This document shows positions 1 to 9,429 of a stretch of 21,537 nt of DNA, piece by piece. Each line of letters opens with the position of its first letter. Within the stretch, counting starts at the first letter, position 1. The position numbers and the translations under genes were made by a program. Where the stretch lies: contig CAZEHZ010000034.1 in the NCBI GenBank assembly GCA_964512385.1, forward strand, positions 1-21,537, written 5' to 3'. This DNA is from CALXXL01 sp964512385. Its GTDB lineage: Bacteria; Verrucomicrobiota; Lentisphaeria; Victivallales; Victivallaceae. The notes beneath the pieces are model-generated. The model had not been told where the DNA came from, made no database searches, and saw nothing but the letters and a program-made list of their open reading frames with translations.

Positions 1-3000
1 ACCCCAAACGAGATGTTTTATCTAATTTAAACTCCATTATTCCGGTGATTGATTTTATTGTACGGACTAAAACACCATTAACAGACTTTAATTCAAATGG
101 CCTTGATATACAACAGTTCAGAAATGGCGAATATGCGGTTTATGTAAAAAAACATCTGCTACTCAAGCAAGACGGCAGTTATTTACATAAAACAGTTGAT
201 GATGCGTATAAGGCGTTGGAAAACCACATAGCAGAATCTTTACAATATAAAAAAGATATCAAAGAAAAAGATAAAACAGCGTTGCCGGAAAATATTAGAG
301 TTGGCGTGGATGGCAGTGTTTACGGGAATGACGAAGTCATATGGTCGTATAATGTTGAGTTTGGCACACAAAAATATCCAATTGTATTAAAGGGTGATTT
401 TAAAACACAAAAAGAAGCTGAAGATTATCTTAATTCGGAGGATGGTAAGACCGAGCTGGCTGAACTGTATCGGGAGTTTAAAAAATCCGCTGACGAAAAT
501 GAAGCATTTTTAAACTCAACTTCAGAACGTATTGGAGAAGATTATCGGCAAGGAAGAAATATAACACCGCAGGAACTGGCAGATACTTTTGGGTTTAGAG
601 GTGTACAGTTTGGTATTTGGCAGGATAACAAAAGTAGACAGAACCGCTTAAATGAAACTTATGACGGTTTTATGGATATGGCCAATGTTATTGGAGTATC
701 GCCGGAAGCGATTGGTTTAGGCGGAGAGCTTGGCATTGCTTTTGGCGCACGTGGAAGCGGCAAGGCTTTAGCTCATTATGAACCAAAGGAAAACGTTATA
801 AATTTAACTAAAATCAAAGGTGCAGGTTCATTGGCTCATGAATGGTTTCATGCTATGGATAGCTATTTTGCTAAACAATCCAGCCACAAAAGTTCTATGG
901 CCAGCGATGTACGCACATTAGATAATATGCGTAATGAACTAAAAGCAAAATGGTTCAACTTGAAACGGTTGATTGAATCTTCCGATTTGGCTATGCGTTC
1001 AAAAAAACATGGCAAATACTGGGGGAGAATATGGGAAATGTTGGCCAGAAGTTTTGCCAGGTATGCGCAAGACAAACTTACTGAACAAAATAAACTCAAC
1101 GATTTTTTAACCCGGTTCTTTGCTCCTGACGAAAACCTAAGCGAAAAATATAAAAAATTTACACCCATGCCAACAGCTAATGATATGAAATACATTACGC
1201 CGGTAATGCAGGAGTTCTTTGATGAACTAAAAGAAAAAACAGATGACAATGGTAAGCGCATATTGTATTCCCTAAGCAAAAATAATGGAGTAAATGAACG
1301 TACTTTGAGCGATAAGGAGCGTACTGCCGAGGGCGTTAAACTTGCCGATTTTACTGATAAATACAATACTGTTTTATCTGAATTTGAAAACGGCACATTA
1401 AGCAGAGACAAGCAAATAGAACTTGGCAAAACACCAGAAGCGTTGTTAATGACCGGAGTTAAACAGTTGCCTGTTGCTATAAACGGAAAACTTTTATTTA
1501 AAGCAACAGGCAAACATCATTTGACTTTTGATGAATTGAAACAAATTCCATACGCTTTGTACAATCCTGTAATGATTTTCAAATCTTCTGAACGTTCCAC
1601 TAATCCACAAAACGGAATGGTGGTTTTAACACAGATAAATGATAAAAACGGTAAGCCTGTTGTTGTTGCGCTAAATATTGGCAAACAAGATAAACGGCAT
1701 ACTATCAATGATATATCCAGTATTCACAGTAGAAGTTATTATGGTATTATTTCATGGATAAATGATGGAAATTTGATTTACAGTAATAGAAAACGTGCGC
1801 TCGCCTTTGCGCGATTCCGACGGCTGCAATTGCCAAAGAAGGCCACCTTAGGCGAGCGAAACAGTAATACTATAATTGACAATACCGATGATGTCAAGCC
1901 GATTTTTAAAAATAATACTAAATATTCATTAACTGAGCAGAAGAATATCTTTAATAAAGGCACGGAAGAACACGCTAACTGGCAGGATTATTTAGACAAC
2001 AAAGAAGTTGAAAGCGTATCCAACAACGAAGCAACCGAACATGCTGAACGCATGATTAACAAGCTGGGTGGTGTATCTGAAACTCTCGATGCCATGAATG
2101 ACGGCGGATTCGTTTTGTCCGGTGATGCTGTCGGCAGCAAGATGCGTAATATCCTGATGTTATCAAATGAATGGAAAGAGAACATCAAGAACGGCTTTAA
2201 GCAATGGCCGGCAGATTTACTGGGCAATGTGGCAACGTTGCGAGGGCAGGCGTTACAGGCCTTGAAACATGGTATCAATATTGATTCGCTTGATGATATC
2301 CAACGTACAGTTGATAACATGCTTACTGACTTCAGCAAAAAAAACGGTGCAGAAAAGACTCAAGATGTCTTAAAGAAGTTTAAAGATAAACACGGCATTG
2401 ACTTGCTTAATATTCCAGAATCAATTATCAATGACCGAAACGCCGTTGATGAGATGTTCCGCAACTTGCATTCCGAAACATCTAATATGATGGACAAGGC
2501 ATACGAATACTGGATTAACGCTATTCTATCTGCTCCGACTACGCATATTACGAACACAATAAGCAATACTGCCAATATGGTTTACGATATTGGTGCAAAG
2601 CGTTTGGTTGCGGCGGCAATTAACTCCACCTTGTTGCATCGAAAAGATTTGCCAAAGTTCAGCGACTTTAAACGCATGTGGAAACATGCTGATATCCGCA
2701 TGGCGTGGCAACGTGCCGTAGATGCGTTTAATTATGAAGCCACAACATCTACAGGTAAAATCGAAACCCGCACAGCAACGGCTATCGGCGGCAAGGCCGG
2801 GCGTATTATCCGTACACCGGGGCGTTTTTTAAGAGCCGCTGATGAACTCTGTAAGGCTTTGGTTATTCCTATGATGGCGGCAGTAGATGCCGAACAGCGT
2901 GGCTTAAAAGACGGGTTAATCGGCAAAGAACTTGAAGCATACATTTACAAACAAATCAACAACCCAAAATCAAAGAGTTTCCAGCGTGGTCTTGAAATAG

Positions 3001-4145
3001 CCAAAGAGGTGGCTTTTCAGGAAGAACCGGGAAAATTTGTTGAAATGATTATTTCCTTAAAGCAAAGTGATTCTGTTATTGGCAGAGCGTTAGGGTTTTT
3101 GTTCCCGTTTGTAAGAACGCCGTATAACATCATGCGTCAAACTATGCGCAAGAGTCCATTAGGGGCAATCGGACTTTTAAATGATACTATCAAAATTGTT
3201 CGTGGCAAGCGTAAGTTTGACGAAAGGTATCTTCTCAACGTGTCTGAACAAATAATTGCGTGGAGTGCTTTAATGATGTTCCTTTCAGGTCATAACGATG
3301 ATGATGAACCATGGATTACTGGAACAACTGAGCCGTATGGCACTACTAAGAACAAATTTATGGAACGCAATATACCGTCTTATTCTGTTAGAATTGGCGA
3401 TACATGGTATTCATATAAGCGCATTGAACCGTTTGCCGGAGCGTTGGCCGTAATGGTTGATGGTATGAGTGCAATCAATGCGGTAAACAACGGCAGAGAA
3501 GCCAAAGATGTTATTCCTGCGGCAATCAAACGTATATCAAAACAGTTGGTTGCGGATAAAACATTTTTAACCAACGTCGGCGAGGCGGTTAGATTATTGG
3601 AAGACCCTGAATATACGATACCAAATACTGCAAGTAACTTTGTGGCAAGCTGGATACCGAACATTTACCGTACTGCCGTTAATAGTTCTGAAAGCGATAT
3701 GCCGAACTATAACGAAAACAACGATACGTTTATAACAAAGACTGCTAAACGTGCCGGACTGATGGAACGTGTGCCAAAGTATGACTACTTCGGCAGAACC
3801 ATACCAAAGGATATCGATGAACGTTCAGCAATCTATAAATTTCTTATGCCTGTTCAACGCAAAGAAGCCAATATGGATGCCGCTGATTTGTTATTGTGGA
3901 ACTACAATATTCAGAACTACGACAACGAATATTATCCCGGCTTACCGTCTAAAGCCGGCTGGGATGACGTGGATGGTTATGAAGAGCTTGTAAGAAAATC
4001 CGGAGAATTAGCTCACAAGCAAATTCTCCGTGGTATTCGGGAGCGCAAGCTGAATGTGAACAAACCAACCGAACGGGATATAAAAATCATAAAAAACATT
4101 TTTACTAAAGCAAGAAAGTTGACCAAGGAACAATATGTAAAGTAA
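1..4145 (+). CDS. Large phage polyvalent protein, 5'-truncated by window edge
   Basis: The frame has no stop from codon position 3 to the TAA at 4143-4145. The GTG at 45 is therefore unlikely to be the true start, and the gene begins outside the window. Visible parts in order: a zincin-like segment with HEWFH at 837-851 (followed by AMDSYF), typical of LPD1-type large polyvalent protein domains; a segment around 1430-1860 with GKHHLTFDELKQIPYALYNP, typical of the MuF C-terminal toxin-like (BECR/barnase-like fold) domain; and a long C-terminal region from about 2440 containing an APTTHITNTISN-type motif, as in LPD38-like domains. Known family role: such proteins are packaged in the virion and delivered into the host, where separate domains may counter defences or act as effectors. 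The zinc ligands and nuclease activity here are inferred from motifs. It sits at the start of the visible late operon, 26 nt upstream of the next gene. Confidence 0.85.
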   Translation, partial: PKRDVLSNLNSIIPVIDFIVRTKTPLTDFNSNGLDIQQFRNGEYAVYVKKHLLLKQDGSYLHKTVDDAYKALENHIAESLQYKKDIKEKDKTALPENIRVGVDGSVYGNDEVIWSYNVEFGTQKYPIVLKGDFKTQKEAEDYLNSEDGKTELAELYREFKKSADENEAFLNSTSERIGEDYRQGRNITPQELADTFGFRGVQFGIWQDNKSRQNRLNETYDGFMDMANVIGVSPEAIGLGGELGIAFGARGSGKALAHYEPKENVINLTKIKGAGSLAHEWFHAMDSYFAKQSSHKSSMASDVRTLDNMRNELKAKWFNLKRLIESSDLAMRSKKHGKYWGRIWEMLARSFARYAQDKLTEQNKLNDFLTRFFAPDENLSEKYKKFTPMPTANDMKYITPVMQEFFDELKEKTDDNGKRILYSLSKNNGVNERTLSDKERTAEGVKLADFTDKYNTVLSEFENGTLSRDKQIELGKTPEALLMTGVKQLPVAINGKLLFKATGKHHLTFDELKQIPYALYNPVMIFKSSERSTNPQNGMVVLTQINDKNGKPVVVALNIGKQDKRHTINDISSIHSRSYYGIISWINDGNLIYSNRKRALAFARFRRLQLPKKATLGERNSNTIIDNTDDVKPIFKNNTKYSLTEQKNIFNKGTEEHANWQDYLDNKEVESVSNNEATEHAERMINKLGGVSETLDAMNDGGFVLSGDAVGSKMRNILMLSNEWKENIKNGFKQWPADLLGNVATLRGQALQALKHGINIDSLDDIQRTVDNMLTDFSKKNGAEKTQDVLKKFKDKHGIDLLNIPESIINDRNAVDEMFRNLHSETSNMMDKAYEYWINAILSAPTTHITNTISNTANMVYDIGAKRLVAAAINSTLLHRKDLPKFSDFKRMWKHADIRMAWQRAVDAFNYEATTSTGKIETRTATAIGGKAGRIIRTPGRFLRAADELCKALVIPMMAAVDAEQRGLKDGLIGKELEAYIYKQINNPKSKSFQRGLEIAKEVAFQEEPGKFVEMIISLKQSDSVIGRALGFLFPFVRTPYNIMRQTMRKSPLGAIGLLNDTIKIVRGKRKFDERYLLNVSEQIIAWSALMMFLSGHNDDDEPWITGTTEPYGTTKNKFMERNIPSYSVRIGDTWYSYKRIEPFAGALAVMVDGMSAINAVNNGREAKDVIPAAIKRISKQLVADKTFLTNVGEAVRLLEDPEYTIPNTASNFVASWIPNIYRTAVNSSESDMPNYNENNDTFITKTAKRAGLMERVPKYDYFGRTIPKDIDERSAIYKFLMPVQRKEANMDAADLLLWNYNIQNYDNEYYPGLPSKAGWDDVDGYEELVRKSGELAHKQILRGIRERKLNVNKPTERDIKIIKNIFTKARKLTKEQYVK

Positions 4146-4171
4146 TATTGCAAACTTGGGAGACCTTACAA

Positions 4172-5155
4172 ATGACTGATGAAAACTTAAAATATTTAAT
4201 CAACAACATACAGTTTTATACTGGTAGCGGATTACCCGGCACTTCGTTAGGTAAAAACCTTGATATTTACAAGAATACCGCTACCGGTGTTTTTTATCGC
4301 AAATACAATGATGTATGGAGCAACGCCCCCGAAGATGTTTTAAATGCCGTTATGGTATATGGCATTTCCGATTACGGCATTGACGCAATATCCACCAATG
4401 CTGCCAACGCCGCTGAACAGATGAGGTTGTTCGGTAGTAGTGGCGGCATTTTTCATGCTCCCGATTTTGTGTCTGGAAGTGGTTCAAGAAGTCCGTTGTA
4501 TGTTAATGTTGAAAAGAGTACTGAGGGCGTGGATGCTGTTGAGTTTATTGGATGTGAACGTGGGTTCCTTGTTTATAATGACGATGCCGACAACGCATTG
4601 CAGGCAATATTAAAATATCGTGGCAATCAGTTTATAAGCATTGACGTTCCATCGGGTTCAGTGTTATACTTTAAGACGGTTCACATTCAGCACGGGGTTA
4701 GACCGGTTTTGAAAAGCGAAAATATTACCGAACTTAATACGATGACTGAACTGACAACCAACTATGCAACGCCTACAACCCCTACGGCTATTTCTGTTTA
4801 TGGCGGCAGTTATAAAGATTGCAATATGGCTTTTTTTAGCACGACCGCATTGTTGCGTTACTGTTTTTATACGACTCCAATCATGGCTAACGGGTGGAAT
4901 ACCTTACCGTTTGTTTATCATTTTGCCTTTCCAATTGCGGCAAGTTATACACTAATTCGTGGATATGGCGGCAACCTTGCTTGCGGTGGCGAAATGGATT
5001 GCCCGTATTGTCATGGCGTTGGTAGCGGCAAATATAACGTATATGCCTTTGAAATGGTATCAGCACAACAGGAGGTTATTCGTATTGTTAATTGTTGCGA
5101 TGGGAAAAAACAAGAATTGCTTGATAGTGGCTGGGCGTTAATAAATAACCTTTAG
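4172..5155 (+). CDS. Putative virion-associated protein with C-terminal Cys cluster, function unknown
   Basis: 327 aa from ATG 4172, chosen over an in-frame TTG at 4148 because GGGAG (4158-4162) is correctly spaced before the ATG. Ends in TAG. An early segment, DIYKNTATGVFYRKYNDVW, resembles the collar/linker pattern 'GDIY.(D/N)T.TG..Y.K....W' that recurs in phage tail appendage proteins. Near the C-terminus there is C271-x5-C277-x2-C280-H281 followed by GVGSG, reminiscent of a DnaJ-type or rubredoxin-like zinc knuckle, and a further CC pair (NCCDGKK). The family is not recognised. Its position between the polyvalent protein and the tail-fibre genes argues for a structural or ejected virion protein (inference). 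Confidence 0.75.
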   Translation: MTDENLKYLINNIQFYTGSGLPGTSLGKNLDIYKNTATGVFYRKYNDVWSNAPEDVLNAVMVYGISDYGIDAISTNAANAAEQMRLFGSSGGIFHAPDFVSGSGSRSPLYVNVEKSTEGVDAVEFIGCERGFLVYNDDADNALQAILKYRGNQFISIDVPSGSVLYFKTVHIQHGVRPVLKSENITELNTMTELTTNYATPTTPTAISVYGGSYKDCNMAFFSTTALLRYCFYTTPIMANGWNTLPFVYHFAFPIAASYTLIRGYGGNLACGGEMDCPYCHGVGSGKYNVYAFEMVSAQQEVIRIVNCCDGKKQELLDSGWALINNL

Positions 5156-5163
5156 GTGGTGAT

Positions 5164-5385
5164 ATGTTGGACGTTGAAACCAAACGATACATTGACCAAT
5201 TATTAGCACGGTTAAGCAAACATGAGACCAGCATGGACAGAATGAATGTAACGGAGATTAGAAACTTCGGCAAGGCCGTGCAGGATGGACTGGCTAAGAT
5301 AGATAATAATGGTGATATTTGGATAAAAACACAAAATAGGGATTGGGTTAAAATAAGTGATAACTCACCCGAATGGGAGGAATAA
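5164..5385 (+). CDS. Small hypothetical protein in tail gene cluster
   Basis: 73 aa, ATG at 5164, 8 nt after the preceding TAG, with GGTGGTG as a weak Shine-Dalgarno. It is hydrophilic, with an N-terminal helix-prone stretch (DVETKRYIDQLLARLSKHE) that could form a short coiled coil, then a segment 'DGLAKIDNNGDIWIKTQNRDWVKI' resembling the tail-appendage linker seen in the genes on both sides. It ends 3 nt before the next ATG. Probably a small structural or chaperone-like tail protein; the exact function is not recognisable. Confidence 0.7.
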   Translation: MLDVETKRYIDQLLARLSKHETSMDRMNVTEIRNFGKAVQDGLAKIDNNGDIWIKTQNRDWVKISDNSPEWEE

Positions 5386-5388
5386 CAA

Positions 5389-6849
5389 ATGGCGAAAGTT
5401 AAATTTAAGTCCGTGGCTACCATGACCGTCTTTGACGGCATGACCAAACTCGACAACTACTTGTACTATGTGGTGGAAAACGGCTTACTGTATAAGGGTT
5501 CAACGCTTTACGGCAATGATAAATTAAAGCTGGGCGACAACGACAATTTTCCGGCGACCGGACGGGTGGGTATGGTCTACTACAAACCGTCAACCGGCGA
5601 GGTTCGGCGCTGGTGGGGCGGTGCTTGGGATGTTTTATGCCGCCCGATTGCAAATGCGCTTACATCTACCAGCACCAACAGTTCCGTTGCCGGAGCTAAA
5701 GCCGCTTATGATGCCGCTCAAGCCGCCCAAACCGCCGCAATAAACTCGGCTAAGAGTTACACCGATACCGAAGCGGCAAAAAAGATGCCGATTTTAGCAA
5801 CCGGCAATGCCGGAATGATTACCAAAACAAACGGCGCAGGTGGCGTGGTGGGAACAAACATTGCCGCCGATGATGTTGTTACATTGGTAAAATTTGACAC
5901 TAAATTTGTGGAAAAAAACCCGGTTACGAATATTGATTGGGTTAGTGGAGACGTTAGAGTATATTTTGCAAACGGAACATACGCTAACGTTGGAATGCCG
6001 GCATTTGATGTTTTGAAATCCGCCAGTTTTAACGAAAGCACCGGGATTTTAAGTTTTGTTTTTACCGATGACACCGGAAAGGACAAGACCGTAAACATTA
6101 ACCTGCATTCGCTGGTGGATGTATACTATGGACAGCAGGGGCAGTATCTCGATTTGACAGCTATCAATGTGCCGGACGTATCAAACATCAAGACATACGC
6201 AGTCGGCGAATACGCTAAAGACTTGGCCGCTTATCCTGGTAAAGTTTTTAAGTGTAAGGTAGCTAACAAACCGGACGGCTCGGCGGCGCTGGGTAACACC
6301 ACCAACTGGCAACCGCTGGCAGTTGTGGATGCCGGAAGCGCAAGCAATGTAACGGCAAACGCCAGTGAACGTGCGGTCTTGTACATCAAAGAATATTACC
6401 TGCTTCCGGCCAATCAATCATTACCGAGCATTGCCGCAATTGTAAAGCAACGCCCGATACAGCTAACCGTTGAGGATTATCAAATCAAAGCCACCGTGGT
6501 GTTAGGAACGCATTTGGCTGAAGCCGGGGCTGGTATCTATGTGCAGACTGTCGGCACGATTACTGCCGGAGGTACAGGCATTCCGACTGCCGGAGCGGTG
6601 GCAACGGCGATTGCGGATGCTAAATCGGCGGCGATTGCGGCGGCGGCTACAGATGCGGCAACTAAAGCCAATGCCGCACAAACGGCGGCGGCGGCTGATG
6701 CCACAAGCAAGGACGAACTGGTCTTAACCAGTGCCAAAACCTATGCCGACCAAACCGCACAGACCAAAGCCAATACCGCTTTAGCATCGGCAAAGACCTA
6801 CACAGACGCACAAATTGAAGCCAATGCGTTGGAGTGGGAGACGGCGTAA
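5389..6849 (+). CDS. Tail fibre / receptor-binding-type structural protein
   Basis: 486 aa, ATG at 5389 behind GGGAGGAATAACAA. The N-terminus (YYVVENGLLYKG; later GRVGMVYYKPSTGEVRRWWGGAW) has the short beta-rich attachment pattern common in tail-fibre proteins. Alanine-rich coiled-coil stretches follow near residues 97-127 (AAYDAAQAAQTAAINSAKSY) and from about 400 to the C-terminus (repeated AKTY-D and AAA heptads). A beta-rich central part lies between them. Coiled-coil trimerisation stalks of this type are typical of phage fibres. The C-terminus abuts the ATG of the next fibre gene (TAAATG), suggesting coupled translation and a joint fibre. Visibly more GC-rich than the polyvalent gene upstream. 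No catalytic motif is seen. Confidence 0.8.
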   Translation: MAKVKFKSVATMTVFDGMTKLDNYLYYVVENGLLYKGSTLYGNDKLKLGDNDNFPATGRVGMVYYKPSTGEVRRWWGGAWDVLCRPIANALTSTSTNSSVAGAKAAYDAAQAAQTAAINSAKSYTDTEAAKKMPILATGNAGMITKTNGAGGVVGTNIAADDVVTLVKFDTKFVEKNPVTNIDWVSGDVRVYFANGTYANVGMPAFDVLKSASFNESTGILSFVFTDDTGKDKTVNINLHSLVDVYYGQQGQYLDLTAINVPDVSNIKTYAVGEYAKDLAAYPGKVFKCKVANKPDGSAALGNTTNWQPLAVVDAGSASNVTANASERAVLYIKEYYLLPANQSLPSIAAIVKQRPIQLTVEDYQIKATVVLGTHLAEAGAGIYVQTVGTITAGGTGIPTAGAVATAIADAKSAAIAAAATDAATKANAAQTAAAADATSKDELVLTSAKTYADQTAQTKANTALASAKTYTDAQIEANALEWETA

Positions 6850-8994
6850 ATGGCAAACCTCAAAGTTAAAAAAACCTACGAATCGGCACTGCCTAACACT
6901 GCCATTGTTGAGGGTGCTATCCGTGCCACGCCGGATTCGCAACGGCTGTTTTACGAGCTTGACGGCAAGCGGATTGAAGCCAGCGACATCGTTTACTGCA
7001 CTGATGATTCAGCACGGCTGGCAAACCTTGCACCGCTGGCCAACAAGCTGTATTTTGTGGTGAGCAATCAAAAGCTGTGGAGCTACGCAACCGGCAGCTG
7101 GAGTTGCCTTAATCCGGATAGCGTGCCGCTGGCCAACGTGGACGGCCTGTCGGCGGAGCTGGCTAAAAAGCAAGATTATGGTGCGAAGGCCCAAGTCGGG
7201 CGGGTATGGTACGGTGTGGCAACCGCAGATTATAAAAAGACCGCGAAAGAGATTGTAATAAAAACCGGAATCCCATTTATTAGCAGCAATGTTATGCCGC
7301 TGATACACTTTTTTGGCTACGCCTACGGCATCCAATCCCCAATTGAAATGTATATATCGTTTTATATTTATCGCGGTGCTTTTTGGTGTGGTGGCTGTAC
7401 GTCTACCTGTCCATGGAAACCAACGGTAAAGCTGTTTACCTATTTAGTCGGCTCGGTTAAATATGTTGGCGTTGCGTTAATCGGCGATATCTATTTTCCG
7501 AGGTTTCAGGTGGATTTTCAGGACATTTGGTCAAATAGTCGTGATTACTCCAATAACTGGACGGTTGAGTACAACGTAAATACAAACGCCGATAGCATTG
7601 TACCAACCACGGATTTATACACCGTGCCGTATAAACCAATTGCTAATGACATCAGCGGCAATGCGGCTACTGCAACAGCACTTACAACTAACGCCGGAAC
7701 TGCAACCACGCCGGTTTATTTCAGCGAAGGCAAGCCGGTTGCATGTACCTATACACTGGCTAAGTCGGTGCCGGCCAATGCCGTTTTTACCGACACTGTA
7801 TATACACATCCGACCACCGCCGGTAATAAGCATATTCCGGACGGCGGGTCAAGTGGCCAGATTTTGCGGTGGAGCGCAGACGGTACAGCTGTATGGGGAG
7901 CGGACAACAACACCACATACTCTGTTGCCACCACATCGGCCAACGGCTTAATGTCAGCTACCGACAAAGTTAAATTGGACGGCATTGCTACCAACGCCAA
8001 TAATTACACTCACCCGTCAAGTCATCCAATGAGTATGGTGGACGGCCTGACCGACCAGCTGGCAAGTTTTAGCGCCGCAATCTCTGGATTGGCAAATACT
8101 AAAGCAAATACCGGTCAGACTTTTTACCTCGGTACAACCGCAGTCGCTATCAACCGGTCAAGCGGTGCTTTAACCTTAGCCAATGTAAGTATTACCGGCA
8201 ATGCCAATACCGCAACTGATGCAACACACTTGTATGTAACAGACGATACAAATGTGCGCACGCTTTTACCTCAAACCAACCTCAGAGGGGGAACCATTAG
8301 ACCATATTTTATCCAGATACCAAGCTCGATTCCAACATCGCTTCGCAACAACTTACATTATTCTGGTACTTTCGGCATCGGGTTATCTGTTAGTCCTTAT
8401 AGAAATAGTAGCGGCGGATGTAAATTTGGTATAATTTTTCCGTCTGAAGCGACTAATCAGCAATTAACAAGACCGATTTGTGTAAGAGCAGGCTACAGCG
8501 CCACCGCATGGGAAACCGCAGAAGAACTGGCGTACTATTCTGACGTGCAAAACTTACAAACACAACTTAACACGAAGCTGGCAACCGCAGATTTGGAGAC
8601 GGCGCTGGAGTCTTTGCTGACGCTTAACTCCGCCGGGCAAATTGTGGCTATTGCCGGACATCAAATCTACGGTGCGCCAGCGTTGGTGTGGCAGTCGTTT
8701 ACACTTAATGGCCTCATTGAGGTCAATGGCGGTGGTGGTACATTTACCCTGATGGCCAACGGCACGGACTATCAGTCGGGGAGCTACATCATCTGCTCGG
8801 TGATGCGGGCGGCTACCGCTTACGGTTGTCCGGTCTCCGGAGCTAACGGAGCAAAGTGGGTTATCCTCTTCGGCACGTCATCCAAAAGCATGGTTTACAC
8901 GGGGCGAACCGGCACTAATTGCTACGACTGCACGGCGTGGTATGTGGATGACACCGGCAGTGCCGTTACTGCAACGATAATAAAAAAATCTTAA
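6850..8994 (+). CDS. Large tail fibre protein with THP/GQxLxW repeat region
   Basis: 714 aa, ATG at 6850 directly after the upstream TAA. The N-terminal part (YFVVSNQKLWSYATGSWSCL) parallels that of the preceding fibre gene. The middle carries the characteristic phage-fibre block 'TDTVYTHPTTAGNKHIP.GG..GQILRW..DGTA.WG' (about 7785-7905) and a second 'NYTHPSSHPMSMVDGL' block (about 8003-8050). Short motifs DGLSAELA (7141) and DGLTDQLA (8041) recur. The roughly 200 C-terminal residues (from about 8400) do not show these repeats and are the likely receptor-contact region (inference), ending in a Cys-containing segment (TGTNCYDCTAWYVDD). Last long gene of the tail cluster. No reverse transcriptase for targeted diversification is visible nearby. 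Confidence 0.85.
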   Translation: MANLKVKKTYESALPNTAIVEGAIRATPDSQRLFYELDGKRIEASDIVYCTDDSARLANLAPLANKLYFVVSNQKLWSYATGSWSCLNPDSVPLANVDGLSAELAKKQDYGAKAQVGRVWYGVATADYKKTAKEIVIKTGIPFISSNVMPLIHFFGYAYGIQSPIEMYISFYIYRGAFWCGGCTSTCPWKPTVKLFTYLVGSVKYVGVALIGDIYFPRFQVDFQDIWSNSRDYSNNWTVEYNVNTNADSIVPTTDLYTVPYKPIANDISGNAATATALTTNAGTATTPVYFSEGKPVACTYTLAKSVPANAVFTDTVYTHPTTAGNKHIPDGGSSGQILRWSADGTAVWGADNNTTYSVATTSANGLMSATDKVKLDGIATNANNYTHPSSHPMSMVDGLTDQLASFSAAISGLANTKANTGQTFYLGTTAVAINRSSGALTLANVSITGNANTATDATHLYVTDDTNVRTLLPQTNLRGGTIRPYFIQIPSSIPTSLRNNLHYSGTFGIGLSVSPYRNSSGGCKFGIIFPSEATNQQLTRPICVRAGYSATAWETAEELAYYSDVQNLQTQLNTKLATADLETALESLLTLNSAGQIVAIAGHQIYGAPALVWQSFTLNGLIEVNGGGGTFTLMANGTDYQSGSYIICSVMRAATAYGCPVSGANGAKWVILFGTSSKSMVYTGRTGTNCYDCTAWYVDDTGSAVTATIIKKS

Positions 8995-9012
8995 CATAGG
9001 GAGTTTTTATAC

Positions 9013-9429
9013 ATGAGTTATTATTTTGCCAGTGTCGAGCATATCGAGACGCTAAAAGAGGAGATTGCGCTGTACAAGCTCAAAACGCCGCCGGGCTTTG
9101 ATTGTACCGGAATGCAGACCTTGCGCCGCTGTTACAATGGTATCGGACCGGATGCGTGGAGTAACCGCTTTCGCCAGTTTACCACCAAGATTTTGCGTGC
9201 GTTTGAGCCGGAAGCGTTAATCCATGATTGGGAATACACCTTTATGCCAAAGACCTACAAGGCTTTTACGGCGGCAAATCTGCGGTTCTTAGTAAATGGC
9301 ATCTTGTATAGCTATCGGGCGTGGCCGAAGTCGGAATTCCTGCGGCAGTGTGGGCGGTGTGTGGTGCTGGCGTTACTCTGCCAACTGTTCGGCTGGCGTG
9401 GATATCGGGAGGCGGTAAATGTCAAGTAA
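9013..9429 (+). CDS. Small late phage protein with His-Asp motif (DUF1353- or PLA2-like pattern)
   Basis: 138 aa, ATG at 9013 after AGGGAGTTTTTATAC. The core reads PPGFDCTGMQTLRRCYNGIGPDAW, then EALIHDWEY with H71-D72, then F.AAN.RF..NG. This 'GFxxxG...R....GP...(A)LIHD..Y......AN..F' layout resembles the DUF1353 phage family and, more distantly, the HD dyad of phospholipase A2-like proteins. Both assignments are tentative. Four cysteines (C31, C40, C113, C116) and a hydrophobic C-terminal segment (CVVLALLCQLFGW) suggest disulfide or membrane contact. It overlaps the holin-like gene by 11 nt, placing it in the tail/lysis segment. An unrecognised lysis role is possible. Confidence 0.7.
   Translation: MSYYFASVEHIETLKEEIALYKLKTPPGFDCTGMQTLRRCYNGIGPDAWSNRFRQFTTKILRAFEPEALIHDWEYTFMPKTYKAFTAANLRFLVNGILYSYRAWPKSEFLRQCGRCVVLALLCQLFGWRGYREAVNVK

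Noticed and set aside
45..47. GTG at 45 as the start of the polyvalent protein
   Set aside because: The frame is open to the window edge and no ribosome site precedes the GTG; the true start lies upstream.
863..1513. 216-aa minus-strand ORF
   Set aside because: It lies entirely antisense to the polyvalent gene, has no ribosome site or recognisable motif, and is a shadow of that gene's codon bias. The same applies to the other long antisense ORFs.
5389..8994. Diversity-generating retroelement acting on the fibre genes
   Set aside because: No reverse transcriptase, template repeat or variable repeat is visible in the window.
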